The notes under the pieces are model-generated. The model had not been told where the DNA came from and did not search any database. It saw nothing but the letters and a program-made list of their open reading frames with translations. Of a stretch of 64,000 bases of DNA, positions 53,118 to 63,800 are shown piece by piece; position 1 is the stretch's first letter, and every line of letters begins with the position of its first letter. Both the position numbers and the translations under genes were made by a program. The DNA lies in assembly GCF_018131105.1 (NCBI RefSeq), contig NZ_JAFCJI010000002.1, positions 1 to 64,000 on the forward strand, in the 5' to 3' direction. The DNA comes from Bradyrhizobium manausense. Its GTDB lineage: Bacteria; Pseudomonadota; Alphaproteobacteria; Rhizobiales; Xanthobacteraceae.

Positions 53118-54038
53118 CTACTTCAACGGGGTCGACGTGAAAGTGCCGTTGGAGTTGTTGCCGTCCAGCTGGTTGGTCCCATAGGACGCCACCGTACCCG
53201 CCACGCCGTTCCCGTTGCCCTGGATCGCACTCTCTCCGACGCGGAGCACAGCGTTACCGCCATTGTTCTGAATGCCGGTGGCGTTATTGGAGGCCGTCGC
53301 GCGCATGACCATCACGTTCGCAGCTCCGGCTCCGCCGGTCGCGACGATTCCTGCAAGAGTGTTGCTTGTCACGGCGCTGTCGTAGATGTTGACGTTCACA
53401 TTGCCGCCGGTCGCGTTGCCCGAAATACCGACGGTGTTGCGGTCAGCGATGACGCGCTCGATCACGCCCTTGCTGGTCCCGCCGGCCGGCGGCGCAACAT
53501 TGATGCCGGTGCCAGTGGCGCCGTTGCCATTGCTGAACACTGTTGTGCGGCTAATCGTGAAGCCGGTCGTGCCACCCGCCGTAATCGAGATGCCGTTGCT
53601 CGTGAAGTGCCGGATCACGCAATCCTCGACGTGGAGAAATCCGCCGTTGATGAAGCTGATTCCGTTAATGCCTGTGCCAAGCCCTTCAATATCGAGCCCC
53701 TTGAGAAAGAGATAGTCGGTCGCGCCCGCGCTGAAGATGATGCCGTTGGTGCCGGACACCAGCACGCCGGCCGTTCCCGCCTCACAGGAGATCGTCATCG
53801 ACTTGGTCACCGTCACTGCGCCGAAGCCACCCGGATCCAGGCAGTTGATTTCGCCGGCTGCGGCGGTCTTGGAGATTGCACCGGCGAAAGTCTTGCAGGG
53901 TGCAGTGCGGCTGCAGGGATTCGCGTCATCACCGACGCCCGACACCCAGGTTCGGGTCGCTTGTGCGTTGGCGGGTGCCGACGCGAGGATAGGAAGGAAG
54001 AATCCGACGGCCAAAGCCACCAGGGCAATGCGACGCAT
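53118..54038 (-). CDS. Secreted right-handed parallel beta-helix protein
   Basis: The 306-residue protein has a clear signal peptide (MRRIALVALAVGFFLPILAS, cleaved after ANAQA) and a body of short glycine/asparagine-rich coils such as GINGISFINGGFLHVEDCVIRHF and STNGISIT-type turns, like pectin-lyase-fold proteins. The segment TWVSGVGDDANPCSRTAPCKTFAGA has two cysteines and is common in this rhizobial family. No catalytic residues of a pectinase are evident. GGAGA lies seven bases before the ATG, and a strong terminator follows. It may be a surface or secreted polysaccharide-binding protein, possibly a type II substrate. Confidence 0.85.
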   Translation of the reverse strand: MRRIALVALAVGFFLPILASAPANAQATRTWVSGVGDDANPCSRTAPCKTFAGAISKTAAAGEINCLDPGGFGAVTVTKSMTISCEAGTAGVLVSGTNGIIFSAGATDYLFLKGLDIEGLGTGINGISFINGGFLHVEDCVIRHFTSNGISITAGGTTGFTISRTTVFSNGNGATGTGINVAPPAGGTSKGVIERVIADRNTVGISGNATGGNVNVNIYDSAVTSNTLAGIVATGGAGAANVMVMRATASNNATGIQNNGGNAVLRVGESAIQGNGNGVAGTVASYGTNQLDGNNSNGTFTSTPLK

Positions 54039-54544
54039 GCTAAGTCTCCTTCAATGATGAGATTTACTCAATAATGCAGTCGTTCCGCGAGCAGATGCAC
54101 ATAGCTCAAGGAGGCACGGGACAGCGGAAGAGTTTGAAAAAACTGGACAGACCCCCGTCAAATTTGCGCAATTCGTTTGGTCGTGGACTTCTTGTTGTTT
54201 CGCAGGAAACTATATCAGATCAATGTCAGGGTTTTAGAGCCGTCATAGGCGGATGACCGTCTTGCCCACAGTGATCCCGAGTAAGCTCATCGCACGCTGG
54301 AACCTGCTTCGATTTGTCTTTGCAACCTTAGGGAGGTTCAAGTCGTCGGCCGCTTTTTTCTGCCGCTTTGCGATGGTGACATGAGGTACGGGACCGGCTC
54401 GCTCAACCGTCGCACTTGCTCGCGACGATTGAAATCGATCAAACTTTTTGCCTACGTGTGCACTTTTATGCAGTCGATCTGGCAAGGCTCCGTCGGTTCA
54501 GCAGCGGACGGATATCGCACAGAGTTGTGGCCGCAGAGGTGACC
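54039..54544. other. Intergenic region before the small secreted protein
   Basis: These 506 bases are AT-richer than their surroundings. A short minus-strand frame ending at 54243 has some basic character but no recognised family. The right edge has GAGGTGA as ribosome site for the gene at 54545. I see no RNA gene or repeat. Confidence 0.4.
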
Positions 54545-54832
54545 ATGAAGATACTTCGACTCTTAGCTAGTACTCTCGGCACGATATTCGCCCTCACCAG
54601 CTCTGGAGGATTGTCCGTCATGGATTCGAAAGCCATAGCGGCCGAAGGCGCCAGTGAAAGGCCTCGGGCGACGGTTCCACTCGCCCGGGATCCGTCTATC
54701 GCAGTGGTGGAGGAATACGAAGCGGCCCGTCGCAAGAACACGGCGGAAGCCTACGAACTCTTCATCGCGCGTCACGGTGACGACCCGCTGGCCGCGAAAG
54801 CGCAGGCCGACCTCAGCCGCCTGTCGCGCTAG
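54545..54832 (+). CDS. Small secreted protein of unknown function
   Basis: The 95-residue protein has a hydrophobic leader (MKILRLLASTLGTIFALTSS) and a mature part rich in Ala and Glu with VVEEYEAARRKNTAEAYELF and FIARHGDDPLAAKAQADLSRL, a helical stretch seen at the ends of some rhizobial exported proteins that precede TPR-like units. The ATG at 54545 is preceded by GAGGTGA at ideal spacing, which fixes the start. I do not recognise a named family. Confidence 0.7.
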   Translation: MKILRLLASTLGTIFALTSSGGLSVMDSKAIAAEGASERPRATVPLARDPSIAVVEEYEAARRKNTAEAYELFIARHGDDPLAAKAQADLSRLSR

Positions 54833-54994
54833 GCAACGTCACGGCAAAGCGACACGACTTCCGCCGGGTGGCGCAAGGGCTCGTTCCGCAATATCTTTTC
54901 GAGATCGGCGCATGGCTGGCTGCTGCAGCCAATGCTTGCCGCACGATCTTTCGGCACTATGGTGGCTCGAAATCTGTTCCTGGAGCCAACCAAG

Positions 54995-56188
54995 ATGCCC
55001 TTTCCGCATGCCTCCGAAGCCCTGTCGCGGTTCACCGTGCTCGATCTGACCCGGGTCCGCTCCGGGCCGACCTGTGTGCGCCAGCTCGCGGATTGGGGCG
55101 CCACCGTGATCAAGATCGACGCGCTCACCGAGGATTCCGGCGGCGAGCAGCCGGGCGGGCCGCGGGGCGGCGCCGACTTCCAGAATTTGCACCGCAACAA
55201 GCGGGCGATGACGCTGAACCTGAAGGATGAGCGCGGGCTCGCCGTGTTCAAGCGCCTCGCGGCCAAGGCCGACGTCGTGGTCGAGAATTTCCGCCCCGAC
55301 GTGAAGAAGAAGCTCGGTATCGACTATGAAAGCCTGCGCGAGATCAATCCGCGCATCGTCTATGGCAGCATCTCGGGCTTCGGCCAGGATGGGCCCTATC
55401 ACAAGCGGCCGGGCTTCGATCAGATCGCACAGGGCATGGGTGGGCTGATGTCGATCACGGGTGCGCCGGGGGAAGGCCCGATGCGGGTCGGCATTCCCGT
55501 TGCCGACCTCACCGCGGGCCTGTTCTGCGCCATGGGCATCCTCACCGCGCTGCTCGAACGCGAGGTCTCGGGCAAGGGCCAGTGGGTCCAGACCTCGCTG
55601 CTCCAGGCCCAGATCTTCATGCTCGACTTCCAGGCCGCGCGCTGGCTGATGGAGAAGGAAGTCGCCAGGCAGGCCGGCAACAACCATCCGACCAGCATCC
55701 CGACCGGCGTGTTCAAGACCTCCGACGGCTACATCAACATCGCCACGACAGGCGGACGGATCTGGGAACGTTGCGCGCAGGCGATCGGCGCGCCGGAGCT
55801 CTACAGCCACCCCGATTATAAGACGGCGCCTGACCGCTCCAGGAACCGCAACGCGCTCAACGCCGAAATCGAGAAGCGCACCGTGACCAAGCCGACCGAG
55901 ACCTGGGTCCGCGAGCTCAACGAGGCCGGCGTTCCCTGCGGGCCGATCTACGCCATCGACCAGATGTTCGAGGACGCGCAAGTCAAGCATCTCGGCATCG
56001 CGCAGGACGTGCCCAACGACGAGGAACGGCATATCCGCCTGGTCGGCCAGCCCGTGACGCTGTCGCGCACGCCGAGCAAAATGGTGGCACGGCCGCCGGA
56101 GTTCGGCGAGCAGACCGACGAGGTGCTGAAGGAGTTCGGCTTCGGCGCAGACGAAATCGCAAAGCTCAGGGACGCCAAGGTGGTGTAA
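54995..56188 (+). CDS. CaiB/BaiF (class III) CoA-transferase
   Basis: The 397-residue protein begins SRFTVLDLTRVRSGPTCVRQLADWGATVIKI and has VVVENFRPDVKKKLGIDYESLREINPRIVYGSISGFGQDGPY and PVADLTAGLFCAMGILTALLE, where D171 aligns with the catalytic aspartate of formyl-CoA transferase. It moves CoA between carboxylic acids. Its acid substrate is unknown; the TctABC genes 1.3 kb away suggest a metabolic neighbourhood of organic acids. The ATG at 54995 has GGAG at good spacing. Confidence 0.92.
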   Translation: MPFPHASEALSRFTVLDLTRVRSGPTCVRQLADWGATVIKIDALTEDSGGEQPGGPRGGADFQNLHRNKRAMTLNLKDERGLAVFKRLAAKADVVVENFRPDVKKKLGIDYESLREINPRIVYGSISGFGQDGPYHKRPGFDQIAQGMGGLMSITGAPGEGPMRVGIPVADLTAGLFCAMGILTALLEREVSGKGQWVQTSLLQAQIFMLDFQAARWLMEKEVARQAGNNHPTSIPTGVFKTSDGYINIATTGGRIWERCAQAIGAPELYSHPDYKTAPDRSRNRNALNAEIEKRTVTKPTETWVRELNEAGVPCGPIYAIDQMFEDAQVKHLGIAQDVPNDEERHIRLVGQPVTLSRTPSKMVARPPEFGEQTDEVLKEFGFGADEIAKLRDAKVV

Positions 56189-56430
56189 TCGCCTCGTGCG
56201 AGCAACACTCCGAACGCGCCCGCGCTCTAGGTCCGTGTCATCAAATTCTTCCCTCGATCAATCGCGCTGTCCGCTCGCCTGCGGGAGTGATGCTTGAGCG
56301 ATTCAGCGTGACGACACTATGGAGGGCTTTCGCTTCGCGCCCTGCGTTCGAATGTCAGCGGTTCGAAGGACGCTTGCAGACGCGAACCATGCTCGCGCGA
56401 CGCGGACGATCTCAGAGATCGTCATCCGGA

Positions 56431-56460
56431 AACGACAAAGCCCGGCGCGAGCCGGGCTTT
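56431..56460 (-). terminator. Terminator of the Omp25-like gene
   Basis: A hairpin AAAGCCCGGC-GCGA-GCCGGGCTTT at 56437-56460 lies 26 bases downstream of the outer-membrane protein gene, with T-rich sequence following on the minus strand; its symmetry would also allow use from the other direction. Confidence 0.75.
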
Positions 56461-56486
56461 GCTTCTGTTGGACGCCTCTGTTGATT

Positions 56487-57353
56487 TCAGTATCTCGCGA
56501 CCACGGGGCCGCCAAATTGATAGTTGATGCCGGCGCGCAGGATGTTGTCGGTGAAGCGCGACGATACGTTGGCCGCGATCGTCGAGCCCGCCGGCGCGAG
56601 CGTGAACGGACCGGAGCTGTAGCGTCCGAGATCCATGTAGAGATATTCGAGCTTGGCGCTCCAGTTCTGCGTGATCTTGCCCTCGATACCCACGCCCACC
56701 GTCCAGCCGGCGCGCGTCGTCGAGGTCGAGCCGACCGAGCCGATCGCACCGCCCGCCGCGTTGAAGCCCGCCATGGTGCCCGTGGTCTTGATTTCACCGA
56801 AAGCGAGACCGCCGGTGCCGTAGAACAGCACCTTCGGGGTCGCCAGAATCCCGGCCCGGCCGCGCAGGGTACCGAACCATTGCAGGCTCTGGTCAACCAC
56901 CAGCGCGGTGCCGGCCGCGCCGCCCGGAAGGAAGGTGATCGGAGGCATACAAATCAGGGAACCGCCGCCGGTGGAGCAGAGATAACCTGCGCGGCCCTTC
57001 TCACCCGACCATTGCAGGTCGCCTTCGACACCGAGCACCCAGTTTGTAACCTGCCAATTGTAGCCGGCTTGACCGCCAGCGACGCCGCCGTTCATGTCGA
57101 ACGATGCACTGGTGATGGAGCCGGCCGGCGGCACGATCGGCGCGCCGGTTCCGGTGTTGAAATAGGAAACGTCGGTCCGCGAACGGCCCCAGCTGTAGCC
57201 GCCGTTGGCGCCGACATAGAAACCGGTCCAGCTCCAGACCGGGTCGACCATGACCGGTGCCTTGACGTAGGGCCTCGCTGCCAGATCGGCAGCCAATGCG
57301 CCCGTTGCGAACAGCGACATCGCCGCTGCCATTCCAATCACGATCCGCTTCAT
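56487..57353 (-). CDS. Omp25/RopB-like outer-membrane beta-barrel protein
   Basis: The 288-residue protein has a signal peptide (GMAAAMSLFATGALAADLAA) and the opening WTGFYVGANGGYSWGRSRTD, followed by alternating barrel strands and a C-terminal TDNILRAGINYQFGGPVVARY. These are typical of the small porin-like barrels abundant in Bradyrhizobium and relatives. The barrel is monomeric and may stabilise the envelope. GAGGGGGA precedes the ATG at 57353. The reading frame extends upstream, but the signal peptide fixes this start. Confidence 0.92.
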   Translation of the reverse strand: MKRIVIGMAAAMSLFATGALAADLAARPYVKAPVMVDPVWSWTGFYVGANGGYSWGRSRTDVSYFNTGTGAPIVPPAGSITSASFDMNGGVAGGQAGYNWQVTNWVLGVEGDLQWSGEKGRAGYLCSTGGGSLICMPPITFLPGGAAGTALVVDQSLQWFGTLRGRAGILATPKVLFYGTGGLAFGEIKTTGTMAGFNAAGGAIGSVGSTSTTRAGWTVGVGIEGKITQNWSAKLEYLYMDLGRYSSGPFTLAPAGSTIAANVSSRFTDNILRAGINYQFGGPVVARY

Positions 57354-57518
57354 GGAATTCCCCCTCGCACGATTTCGTGACCAAAAGATACGGTACCGGG
57401 AACCCGGGCGCTGTGCCGCCCCGGCAACATTTGGAAACAATCGATCTGAGGTGGCGCCCATACCGGAACACCACCAATCCGCTATATAATTGATTTCAAA
57501 GGAGATCGTTTGGCGTCC

Positions 57519-59036
57519 CTAGCGCGATGTCGCCCTGGTCCGTTGCGTCCATCCGACGCGGGCGAGCAGGCCGTCGATAACGGGCCAGAACAGCAGCACG
57601 ATCGCCAGCGTCGTGATCGAGCCGACCAGGCCGTTCGACCAGAACACCTTGAGGTCGCCACCGGCGCCGATCATCGACAGGCGGAAGGCGTCCTCGGCGC
57701 GATTGCCGAGCACGAGCGCCAGCGTGAATGGCGCCAGTGGAATGCCGATCTTCTTGAAGACGTAACCGACGACACCGAAGCCCAGCATCAGCCAGATGTC
57801 GAACATCGCGTTCTGGATCGCATAAGCGCCGATCGCGCAGGACACCACGATCATCGGCGCGACCGCCGCAAACGGCACGCGCAGGATCGAGGCGAAGATC
57901 GGCACCGTTGTCAGCACCAGCACGAGGCCGACGACATTGCCGAGATACATCGAGGCGATCAGGCCCCAGACGAAATCCTTGTGCTCGACGAACAGCAACG
58001 GGCCGGGATTGAGCCCCCACACCATCAACCCGCCGAGCAGGATCGCGGCCGTGCCGGAACCGGGAATGCCGAGCGCCAGCATCGGCAGCAGCGCCGACGT
58101 GCCGGAGGCATGCGCCGCCGTCTCCGGCGCGAACACGCCCTCGATACGGCCCTTGCCGAAGCTCTCGGGCTCCTTCGCGAAACGCTTGGCGAGATTGTAG
58201 CCCATGAAGGACGCCGCGATCGCACCGCCCGGCGTGATGCCGAGCCAGCAGCCGATGAAGGAGGAGCGCACCAGCGTCACCCAATATTTCGGCAGATCCT
58301 TCCACACGCTCAGTACGACGCGGAGCGAAATGCTGGCCGCATGTCCGCGCAGCGCCAGCCGCTCCTCCATCGTCAGCAGGATCTCGCTGATACCGAACAG
58401 GCCGATCACGGCGACGAGGAAGTTGATGCCGCGCAAGAGCTCAGCCGAGCCGAAGGTCATGCGCAGTTGGCCCGACACCGTGTCCATGCCGATGCCGGCG
58501 AGCAGAAGGCCGAGCGACATCGAGATGACCGTCTTGTGCTTGGCTTCGCGCCCGAGGCCGACGAAGGAGCAGAACGTCAGGAGATACACCGCGAAGAACT
58601 CGGGCGGACCGAACTTCAGCGCAAAGGACGAGATCATCGGCGCGAGGAAGGTGATGAGCAGCACCGCAACCAGCGAGCCGATGAAGGAGGAGGTGAACGC
58701 CGCCGTCAGCGCCTCCGCCGCCCTGCCCTGTTGCGCCATCGGATAGCCGTCGAAGGTGGTGGCAACCGACCAGGCTTCACCGGGGATGTTGAACAGGATC
58801 GAGGTGATGGCGCCGCCGAACAGCGCGCCCCAATAGATGCAGGACAACATCACGATCGCCGAGGTCGGATCCATCGTGAAGGTGAGCGGCAGCAGGATGG
58901 CGACGCCGTTGGGGCCGCCGAGCCCGGGCAGCACGCCGACGAAAATACCGAGCACCAGCCCGACCATCATCAGCACGAGCGTCTTCCACGTCAGCAGGAC
59001 GGCGAAGCCGTGAAGCAGGAGACCGAAAGCTTCCAT
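57519..59036 (-). CDS. tctA: Tripartite tricarboxylate transporter, large permease TctA
   Basis: The 505-residue permease has about 11-12 membrane helices and TctA signatures: VGVLPGLGGPNGVAILLPLTF near 34-54, IYWGALFGGAITSILFNIPGE near 66-86, APETAAHASGTSALLPMLALGIPGSGTAAILLGGLMVWGLNPGP near 313-356. It moves tricarboxylates or related acids with Na or proton coupling. The ATG at 59036 is chosen; the frame beyond it lies inside tctB. It is 11 bases downstream of tctB and ends the operon. Confidence 0.94.
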   Translation of the reverse strand: MEAFGLLLHGFAVLLTWKTLVLMMVGLVLGIFVGVLPGLGGPNGVAILLPLTFTMDPTSAIVMLSCIYWGALFGGAITSILFNIPGEAWSVATTFDGYPMAQQGRAAEALTAAFTSSFIGSLVAVLLITFLAPMISSFALKFGPPEFFAVYLLTFCSFVGLGREAKHKTVISMSLGLLLAGIGMDTVSGQLRMTFGSAELLRGINFLVAVIGLFGISEILLTMEERLALRGHAASISLRVVLSVWKDLPKYWVTLVRSSFIGCWLGITPGGAIAASFMGYNLAKRFAKEPESFGKGRIEGVFAPETAAHASGTSALLPMLALGIPGSGTAAILLGGLMVWGLNPGPLLFVEHKDFVWGLIASMYLGNVVGLVLVLTTVPIFASILRVPFAAVAPMIVVSCAIGAYAIQNAMFDIWLMLGFGVVGYVFKKIGIPLAPFTLALVLGNRAEDAFRLSMIGAGGDLKVFWSNGLVGSITTLAIVLLFWPVIDGLLARVGWTQRTRATSR

Positions 59037-59047
59037 CGCGGATCCGC

Positions 59048-59590
59048 CTAGTAGCCGAAGGCCGCTTCGAGCGGTCCCTTCGGCATGATGACGTCGAAGG
59101 CGATATCGAAGGTGACGAACATGATCGCCGTGAACAGGAAAGCGGTGAGCAGAGACTTCCACAGCGCAATCTTGCCGACGAGGCGCATGAAGCCCGCGAT
59201 CAGCAGGAAGCTCGCGACATAGAGGCCGAGGAACTGCGTCACCAGGCAGAACAGCAGTGTCGGCACGAACACCGCCATCACCCGGCGCGCCTGCGCCCGC
59301 GTGATGAAGGTTTCGCCTGCTCCGCGGCGCGCGAGGAACGCTGCGATCAGGCCGTAGAGGCTGGCACCACCGAGGACGAGGGAGAGATAGAACGGAAAAT
59401 AGCCGGGCTCGGGCCCGGTTGAATCCCAGGAGGCACCGGTGCGCCAATTGTCGTAGCCGAGGACGGCGGCCAGCGCGAGCAGCAGCAGGCAGACGATGAT
59501 TTCGACGGTGCCGGAGCTTGCGACGGAGGGCGAGTTGTCTTCAGGCGCGGTCGGATCGTCGACGACGATTTCAAGATCGGTTTGGGACAT
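59048..59590 (-). CDS. tctB: Tripartite tricarboxylate transporter, small permease TctB
   Basis: The 180-residue protein has four membrane helices, beginning EIIVCLLLLALAAVLGYDN, then GPEPGYFPFYLSLVLGGASL, a typical TctB motif. The first 28 residues (DLEIVVDDPTAPEDNSPSVA) are an acidic cytoplasmic tail longer than usual. It lies between tctC and tctA. Confidence 0.9.
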   Translation of the reverse strand: MSQTDLEIVVDDPTAPEDNSPSVASSGTVEIIVCLLLLALAAVLGYDNWRTGASWDSTGPEPGYFPFYLSLVLGGASLYGLIAAFLARRGAGETFITRAQARRVMAVFVPTLLFCLVTQFLGLYVASFLLIAGFMRLVGKIALWKSLLTAFLFTAIMFVTFDIAFDVIMPKGPLEAAFGY

Positions 59591-59663
59591 GCTCTGTTGG
59601 GACGGAGTGTGGTCAATTCTCCCTCTTCCCGCCTGCGGGGAGAGGGAGAAGAAAGAAGAGCGG

Positions 59664-60638
59664 TTACTTCGCGACGAAACCGGCTTCCGTCATCAGCGAC
59701 TTGTTGGTGGCATCGTCCTCCTCGAGGAATTGCACCATGTCCTTGCCGGTGAGGAAGATCGGCTTTAGCGCCTGCTTTTCCATATACTCCTTGTATTCCG
59801 CGGTCTGCGTCACCTTGTGGAACAGCTCGACATAGAACGCCTGCTGCTCTGGCGTGACCTTGCCGGGCAGGAACATCGCGCGCAGCATCAGATACTGGAC
59901 GTCGATTCCCTCCTCCTTGCAGGTCGGGATGTCGGCCCACGATTGCGTGTCCGTCACCTTGCCGGTGTACGAGATGCGCTCCTTGTCGAACACGCAGAGC
60001 GGCCGCACCTGGCCGGCGCGCCAGACTTCGAGATTTTCGCTGGGGTTGTTGACGTTGGATTCGGTGTGGTTGCCGACGAGTTGGGTCGCGGCCTCGCCGC
60101 CGGACTTGTACGGCAGATAGGAGAATTTCGCGCCGGTCTTCTGCTCGAGGAAAACGGTCAGCACGTGGTCCTCGCGCTTGGAGCCGGTGCCGCCCATCTT
60201 GAACGGCGCGCTCGCGGCCTTCGCAGCCGCGACGAACTCCTTCACGGTCTTGGGGCCGGCGCTGTTGTCCCACAGCACGAACTGATCGAGCGCGATCACC
60301 GAGACCGGAGTCAGTTCGCGCCAGTTGAACGGGATCTTCGCCGAGAGCGGCAGCATGTAGATCAGCGAATATGCGATCAGCACCTTGTTCGGATCGCCCT
60401 CGCTCGATTTCATGTACATCAGCGCTTCAGCACCCGACGCACCGCCCTTGAGCGAGACCACCATGGGCTGCTTCATCAGATTATTCTTCTGGATCGCGGC
60501 CTGCATCATCCGCGCCATCTGGTCGGAGGCGCCGCCCGCGCCCGCCGCCACCACGATCTCGACGGGCTTGGTCGGTTCCCAGCCGGCGACGGCCGGCGCA
60601 ACCCAAAGCGCAGCCGCCACGGTCAATGCGGCTTTCAT
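59664..60638 (-). CDS. tctC: Tripartite tricarboxylate transporter, periplasmic binding protein TctC
   Basis: The 324-residue binding protein has a signal peptide (KAALTVAAALWVAPAVAGWE) and the Bug/TctC core: PTKPVEIVVAAGAGGASDQMARMM, KKGGASGAEALMYM-type stretch near 70, and the MGGTGSKREDHVLTVFLEQKTGAKFSYLPYKSGGEA block near 152-185. The family binds carboxylates in the periplasm and delivers them to TctAB. The ATG at 60638 is used; a GTG at 60650 is possible. It is the first gene of tctCBA. Confidence 0.92.
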   Translation of the reverse strand: MKAALTVAAALWVAPAVAGWEPTKPVEIVVAAGAGGASDQMARMMQAAIQKNNLMKQPMVVSLKGGASGAEALMYMKSSEGDPNKVLIAYSLIYMLPLSAKIPFNWRELTPVSVIALDQFVLWDNSAGPKTVKEFVAAAKAASAPFKMGGTGSKREDHVLTVFLEQKTGAKFSYLPYKSGGEAATQLVGNHTESNVNNPSENLEVWRAGQVRPLCVFDKERISYTGKVTDTQSWADIPTCKEEGIDVQYLMLRAMFLPGKVTPEQQAFYVELFHKVTQTAEYKEYMEKQALKPIFLTGKDMVQFLEEDDATNKSLMTEAGFVAK

Positions 60639-60810
60639 TCCATGTCCCACGCGTCCACTCCAAATTCTTGTCTATGTTCTTGTTCGGATTGGCAATTCGT
60701 TAAAGCCAAAGACGAACTGCATTGTGCGGGCGAACGCCGGCCAGTTCAAGCCGCCCGGCGTCGCACCGCTTATGACTTTGGAATGAGATCGATTGCAAGT
60801 GCGGCGGCCC

Positions 60811-60845
60811 GCAAACAAAGCGCGGGCCCCCTGCGGAGCCCGCGC
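60811..60845 (-). terminator. Terminator of the VCBS/RTX protein gene
   Basis: A hairpin GCGCGGGC...GCCCGCGC at 60820-60845 lies about 30 bases after the stop of the large adhesin gene; TTTGTTTGC follows on the minus strand. Confidence 0.75.
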
Positions 60846-60874
60846 CTATCTCGCAAAGGCGGTGTGTCGCGCGG

Positions 60875-63800
60875 CTAGACGATCAGGATGTCGTGCGAGT
60901 TGATCACCGCCCCGAGCTGAACGGCCACGATCGCCTGCGCCGAGCCCTGGGTCGCGTCAGCGCTGAAATAGAGCGTCTGGCTGGTCGTATCGAAGTGGAA
61001 TTCGGCCGCACCGGAGAAGTTATTGTCGGCCGAACTCTCGAATGTCGACGTCACGTCCATCCCCGCCGTCAGGCCACCGCCGAAACCATTTGCCGAGATC
61101 GCGATGTGATCGTGTTCGGTGGTGGTGTTGAAGTCGGTGATCTGGCCAGGCGCGGTCTGAGGCTGGAGGAAAGAAAAGGTGTCGTTGCCACCGCCACCGC
61201 TCATCACGTTGCCGCTGGACGTGCCGATGAGGACATCGTTGCCCGCACCGCCGACGAGTTGCTCGCTGCCCTGGGTCGCGATCAGGATGCTGTCGCCACT
61301 CGCCGCAGTCAGCGTGGTTGCGGACGTCGGATTATTGACGATGGTCGCGGTTGCAGCATTCGCCGACGTCGTCATCCCGTCTGAACTCGTGTAGTCGAAC
61401 GATCCGCCGGGCGTCGCATCATCGGTGAAGGCGGCCTGTCCCAAGGCAGCACTGGCGCTGCCACCGGAGCTCGCCGTGACCGCACCAAGCGCGAGGTGAT
61501 CGGTCGTATCGGGATCGGTGTCGTTTAACGCCAGCGCCCAGCCGGGGATCGTGACCGAGCCGCCGGCGCCGACATCCGTGACCACGGTTTCACCGACCGC
61601 GGTCGGCGCATCGTTGGTGCCGTTGAGGGTGACCGTAACATCCTGCATGACCGTGCCGCCGTGACCATCGTCGATCGTGACGAAATAGTCCTGGGTCAGC
61701 GTCTGGCCTTGTGCCAGGAACTGGATGTCGGCGTTGTTCACCGTGAAGTGCCAGCCGACGGAGCCCGTCCCTCCGGCCTCGCTCACCGGATCGAGGGAGA
61801 ATGCGCCGACATAGCCGCTGCTTGCGGCCACGAAGCTCGCGGTGTGGACATCGGTGGTCTCGGCGTCGGAGAAGGAAATCGAACCCGCGGTGGATTCGGT
61901 CGCGGGTCCCGTTGCCGGGCTGACATTGACGGAGTCCAGGATCATGCCGTCGGCATCGTCGGCGTAGGAGAATTGCAGTGTCGACGCCGACAGCAAGGGA
62001 TCGCCGGAAACGTCGAAAGCAAAGTGATGGATCCCTGGCGCCACGCTGCCCACCGACATCAGTTGGACGCCGTCCCAGGTGACCGTAAGCGGTGTATTGG
62101 TGCCTTCGGGATCGCCGATGAGATCGAAACTGAGGAAATAGTGCTGTCCGGGCGTCGTCGCGACGTCCTGGGACAACGTCTCCTCGCTGCCGGTCGGTGA
62201 GAGCTGTACCGAGTAATGCCCGAAGCTGCCACCGAGCTCGAACTGCGTGACCTGGATGTGCGAACCGCTGGTGGACCAGCCCGACAGGTTGCCGGTCTCG
62301 AAATCGCCGTTGACGATAGCCGCAGGGCCGGCATCCTCGGTGACCGACCCACTCACATTGGCCGCCGTGACGACCGGGAAGTCGTCAGCGCCGGCAATGT
62401 TGAAGGTCAGCGTCGTCGTCGCCTGATGGCCCTGGCCGTCATCGACCGTGAAATTGAACTGGTCGCTGACATTGTCGCCGGCCTGCAGCGGATCGACCGA
62501 GGCATTGGCGTAATAGGCGTAGCTGCCGTCCGCGTTGAGCTGCAACGAGCCATAGGTACCGGCGACCAACGTGCCGACATTGGCGGCGCTGCCGTTCACT
62601 TCCGAGATGCTGCGCGGCGTCGACAGGTCGATCGGATGGCTCACATCCGCGATGCCGCCGCTGGCCAGCACGGCGCCGGTATCCGTCACCGCAGTGTCGG
62701 ATATCCCGACCGCGACCGGAGTCACCAGCAGTGGATCCGACGCGCCGTCGATCATGACCGTCACAGTCTGCGTCGAGGTCGTGCTGCCGTCGGCAACCGT
62801 AACGTCATATTGGACAGTGAGGGTCTCACCGGCGCTCAGGAAGTCGAGATCACCGTCCTTGATGGCGAATGTCCAGTCGACGGCCCCCGTGCCCGTTCCG
62901 GTCGAGTCATGCAAGACTGTGCTCAACGCAGTCTGGAGGTCCGCCAGCGTATCATCGGGTACGAAGCCGGGATTCGCCGACCACGTCGCCGAATCCAGCG
63001 CGACGCCAACAAAGTGCACATCGGACAGATCGACGTCGGAGAAGGCAAGCGTTCCCGTCGGCACTGGGCTCGTCGTATCGATCGCGCTCGACCCGGTGAC
63101 GCCGGTCTGCTCGGACAGCGACGCCGATTCCGGTCCGCTGGTGATGACAGGCGCGTCATTGGCGCCGGTGATGACGACAGACACGGTCTGCGTCGAGCTG
63201 GTCGAGCCGTCCGCGACCTTGATGTCGTAGTTCACCGTCAGCGTCTCGCCGGCCGCGAGATAATCGAGGTCGTTGTCGGCAATGGCGAAATTCCAATCGA
63301 TGGCGCCCGAGCCGGTGCCCGTGGAATCGTGCAATGTCATCGTCAACGCTGCGGCGAGATCGGCCTGCGTCGCCGCCGGCGGTGTCGGCCCGGTGCTCGA
63401 ATCCAGTGCCACCGTCACCGTGTGCGTGTCGCTGATGTCCTGGTCGGTGAAGGCGAGCGTGCCCGCAGGGGTCGTCGGCGTCGTGTCGGGTGCTGAGGAG
63501 CCCGTGGTGGCGTCCTGCTCTGCGACGGTGGAGGATTCCGGGCTGCTGGTGATCACGACGGGATGGTTGACGCCGAGGATGGTGACGGTGACGTCCTGCG
63601 TGGCAGAGCCACCGTTACCGTCGTCGACCGTGACGTGATAGACGAGCTTGAGCGTCTCGCCGCCGTTGAGGAAATTGGCCTCGGAGTTGGGAAGCGCGAA
63701 ATTCCAGTCGACGTCGCCGATCAGATGCCCGGTCGAGTCATGGAGCGAAGTGCCGAACGCGGCCAATAACTGCGCATTGGTCAGCGGGATCGCACCGCCG

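Noticed and set aside
54243..54485. Minus-strand frame of 80 codons with a basic C-terminal part
   Set aside because: It has no clear ribosome site, no recognised domain and sits alone in an AT-richer gap; too weak to call a gene.
57510..59051. 513-codon open frame antisense to tctA
   Set aside because: Translation is rich in His, Arg, Glu and Gln, as expected for the complement of a hydrophobic membrane protein.
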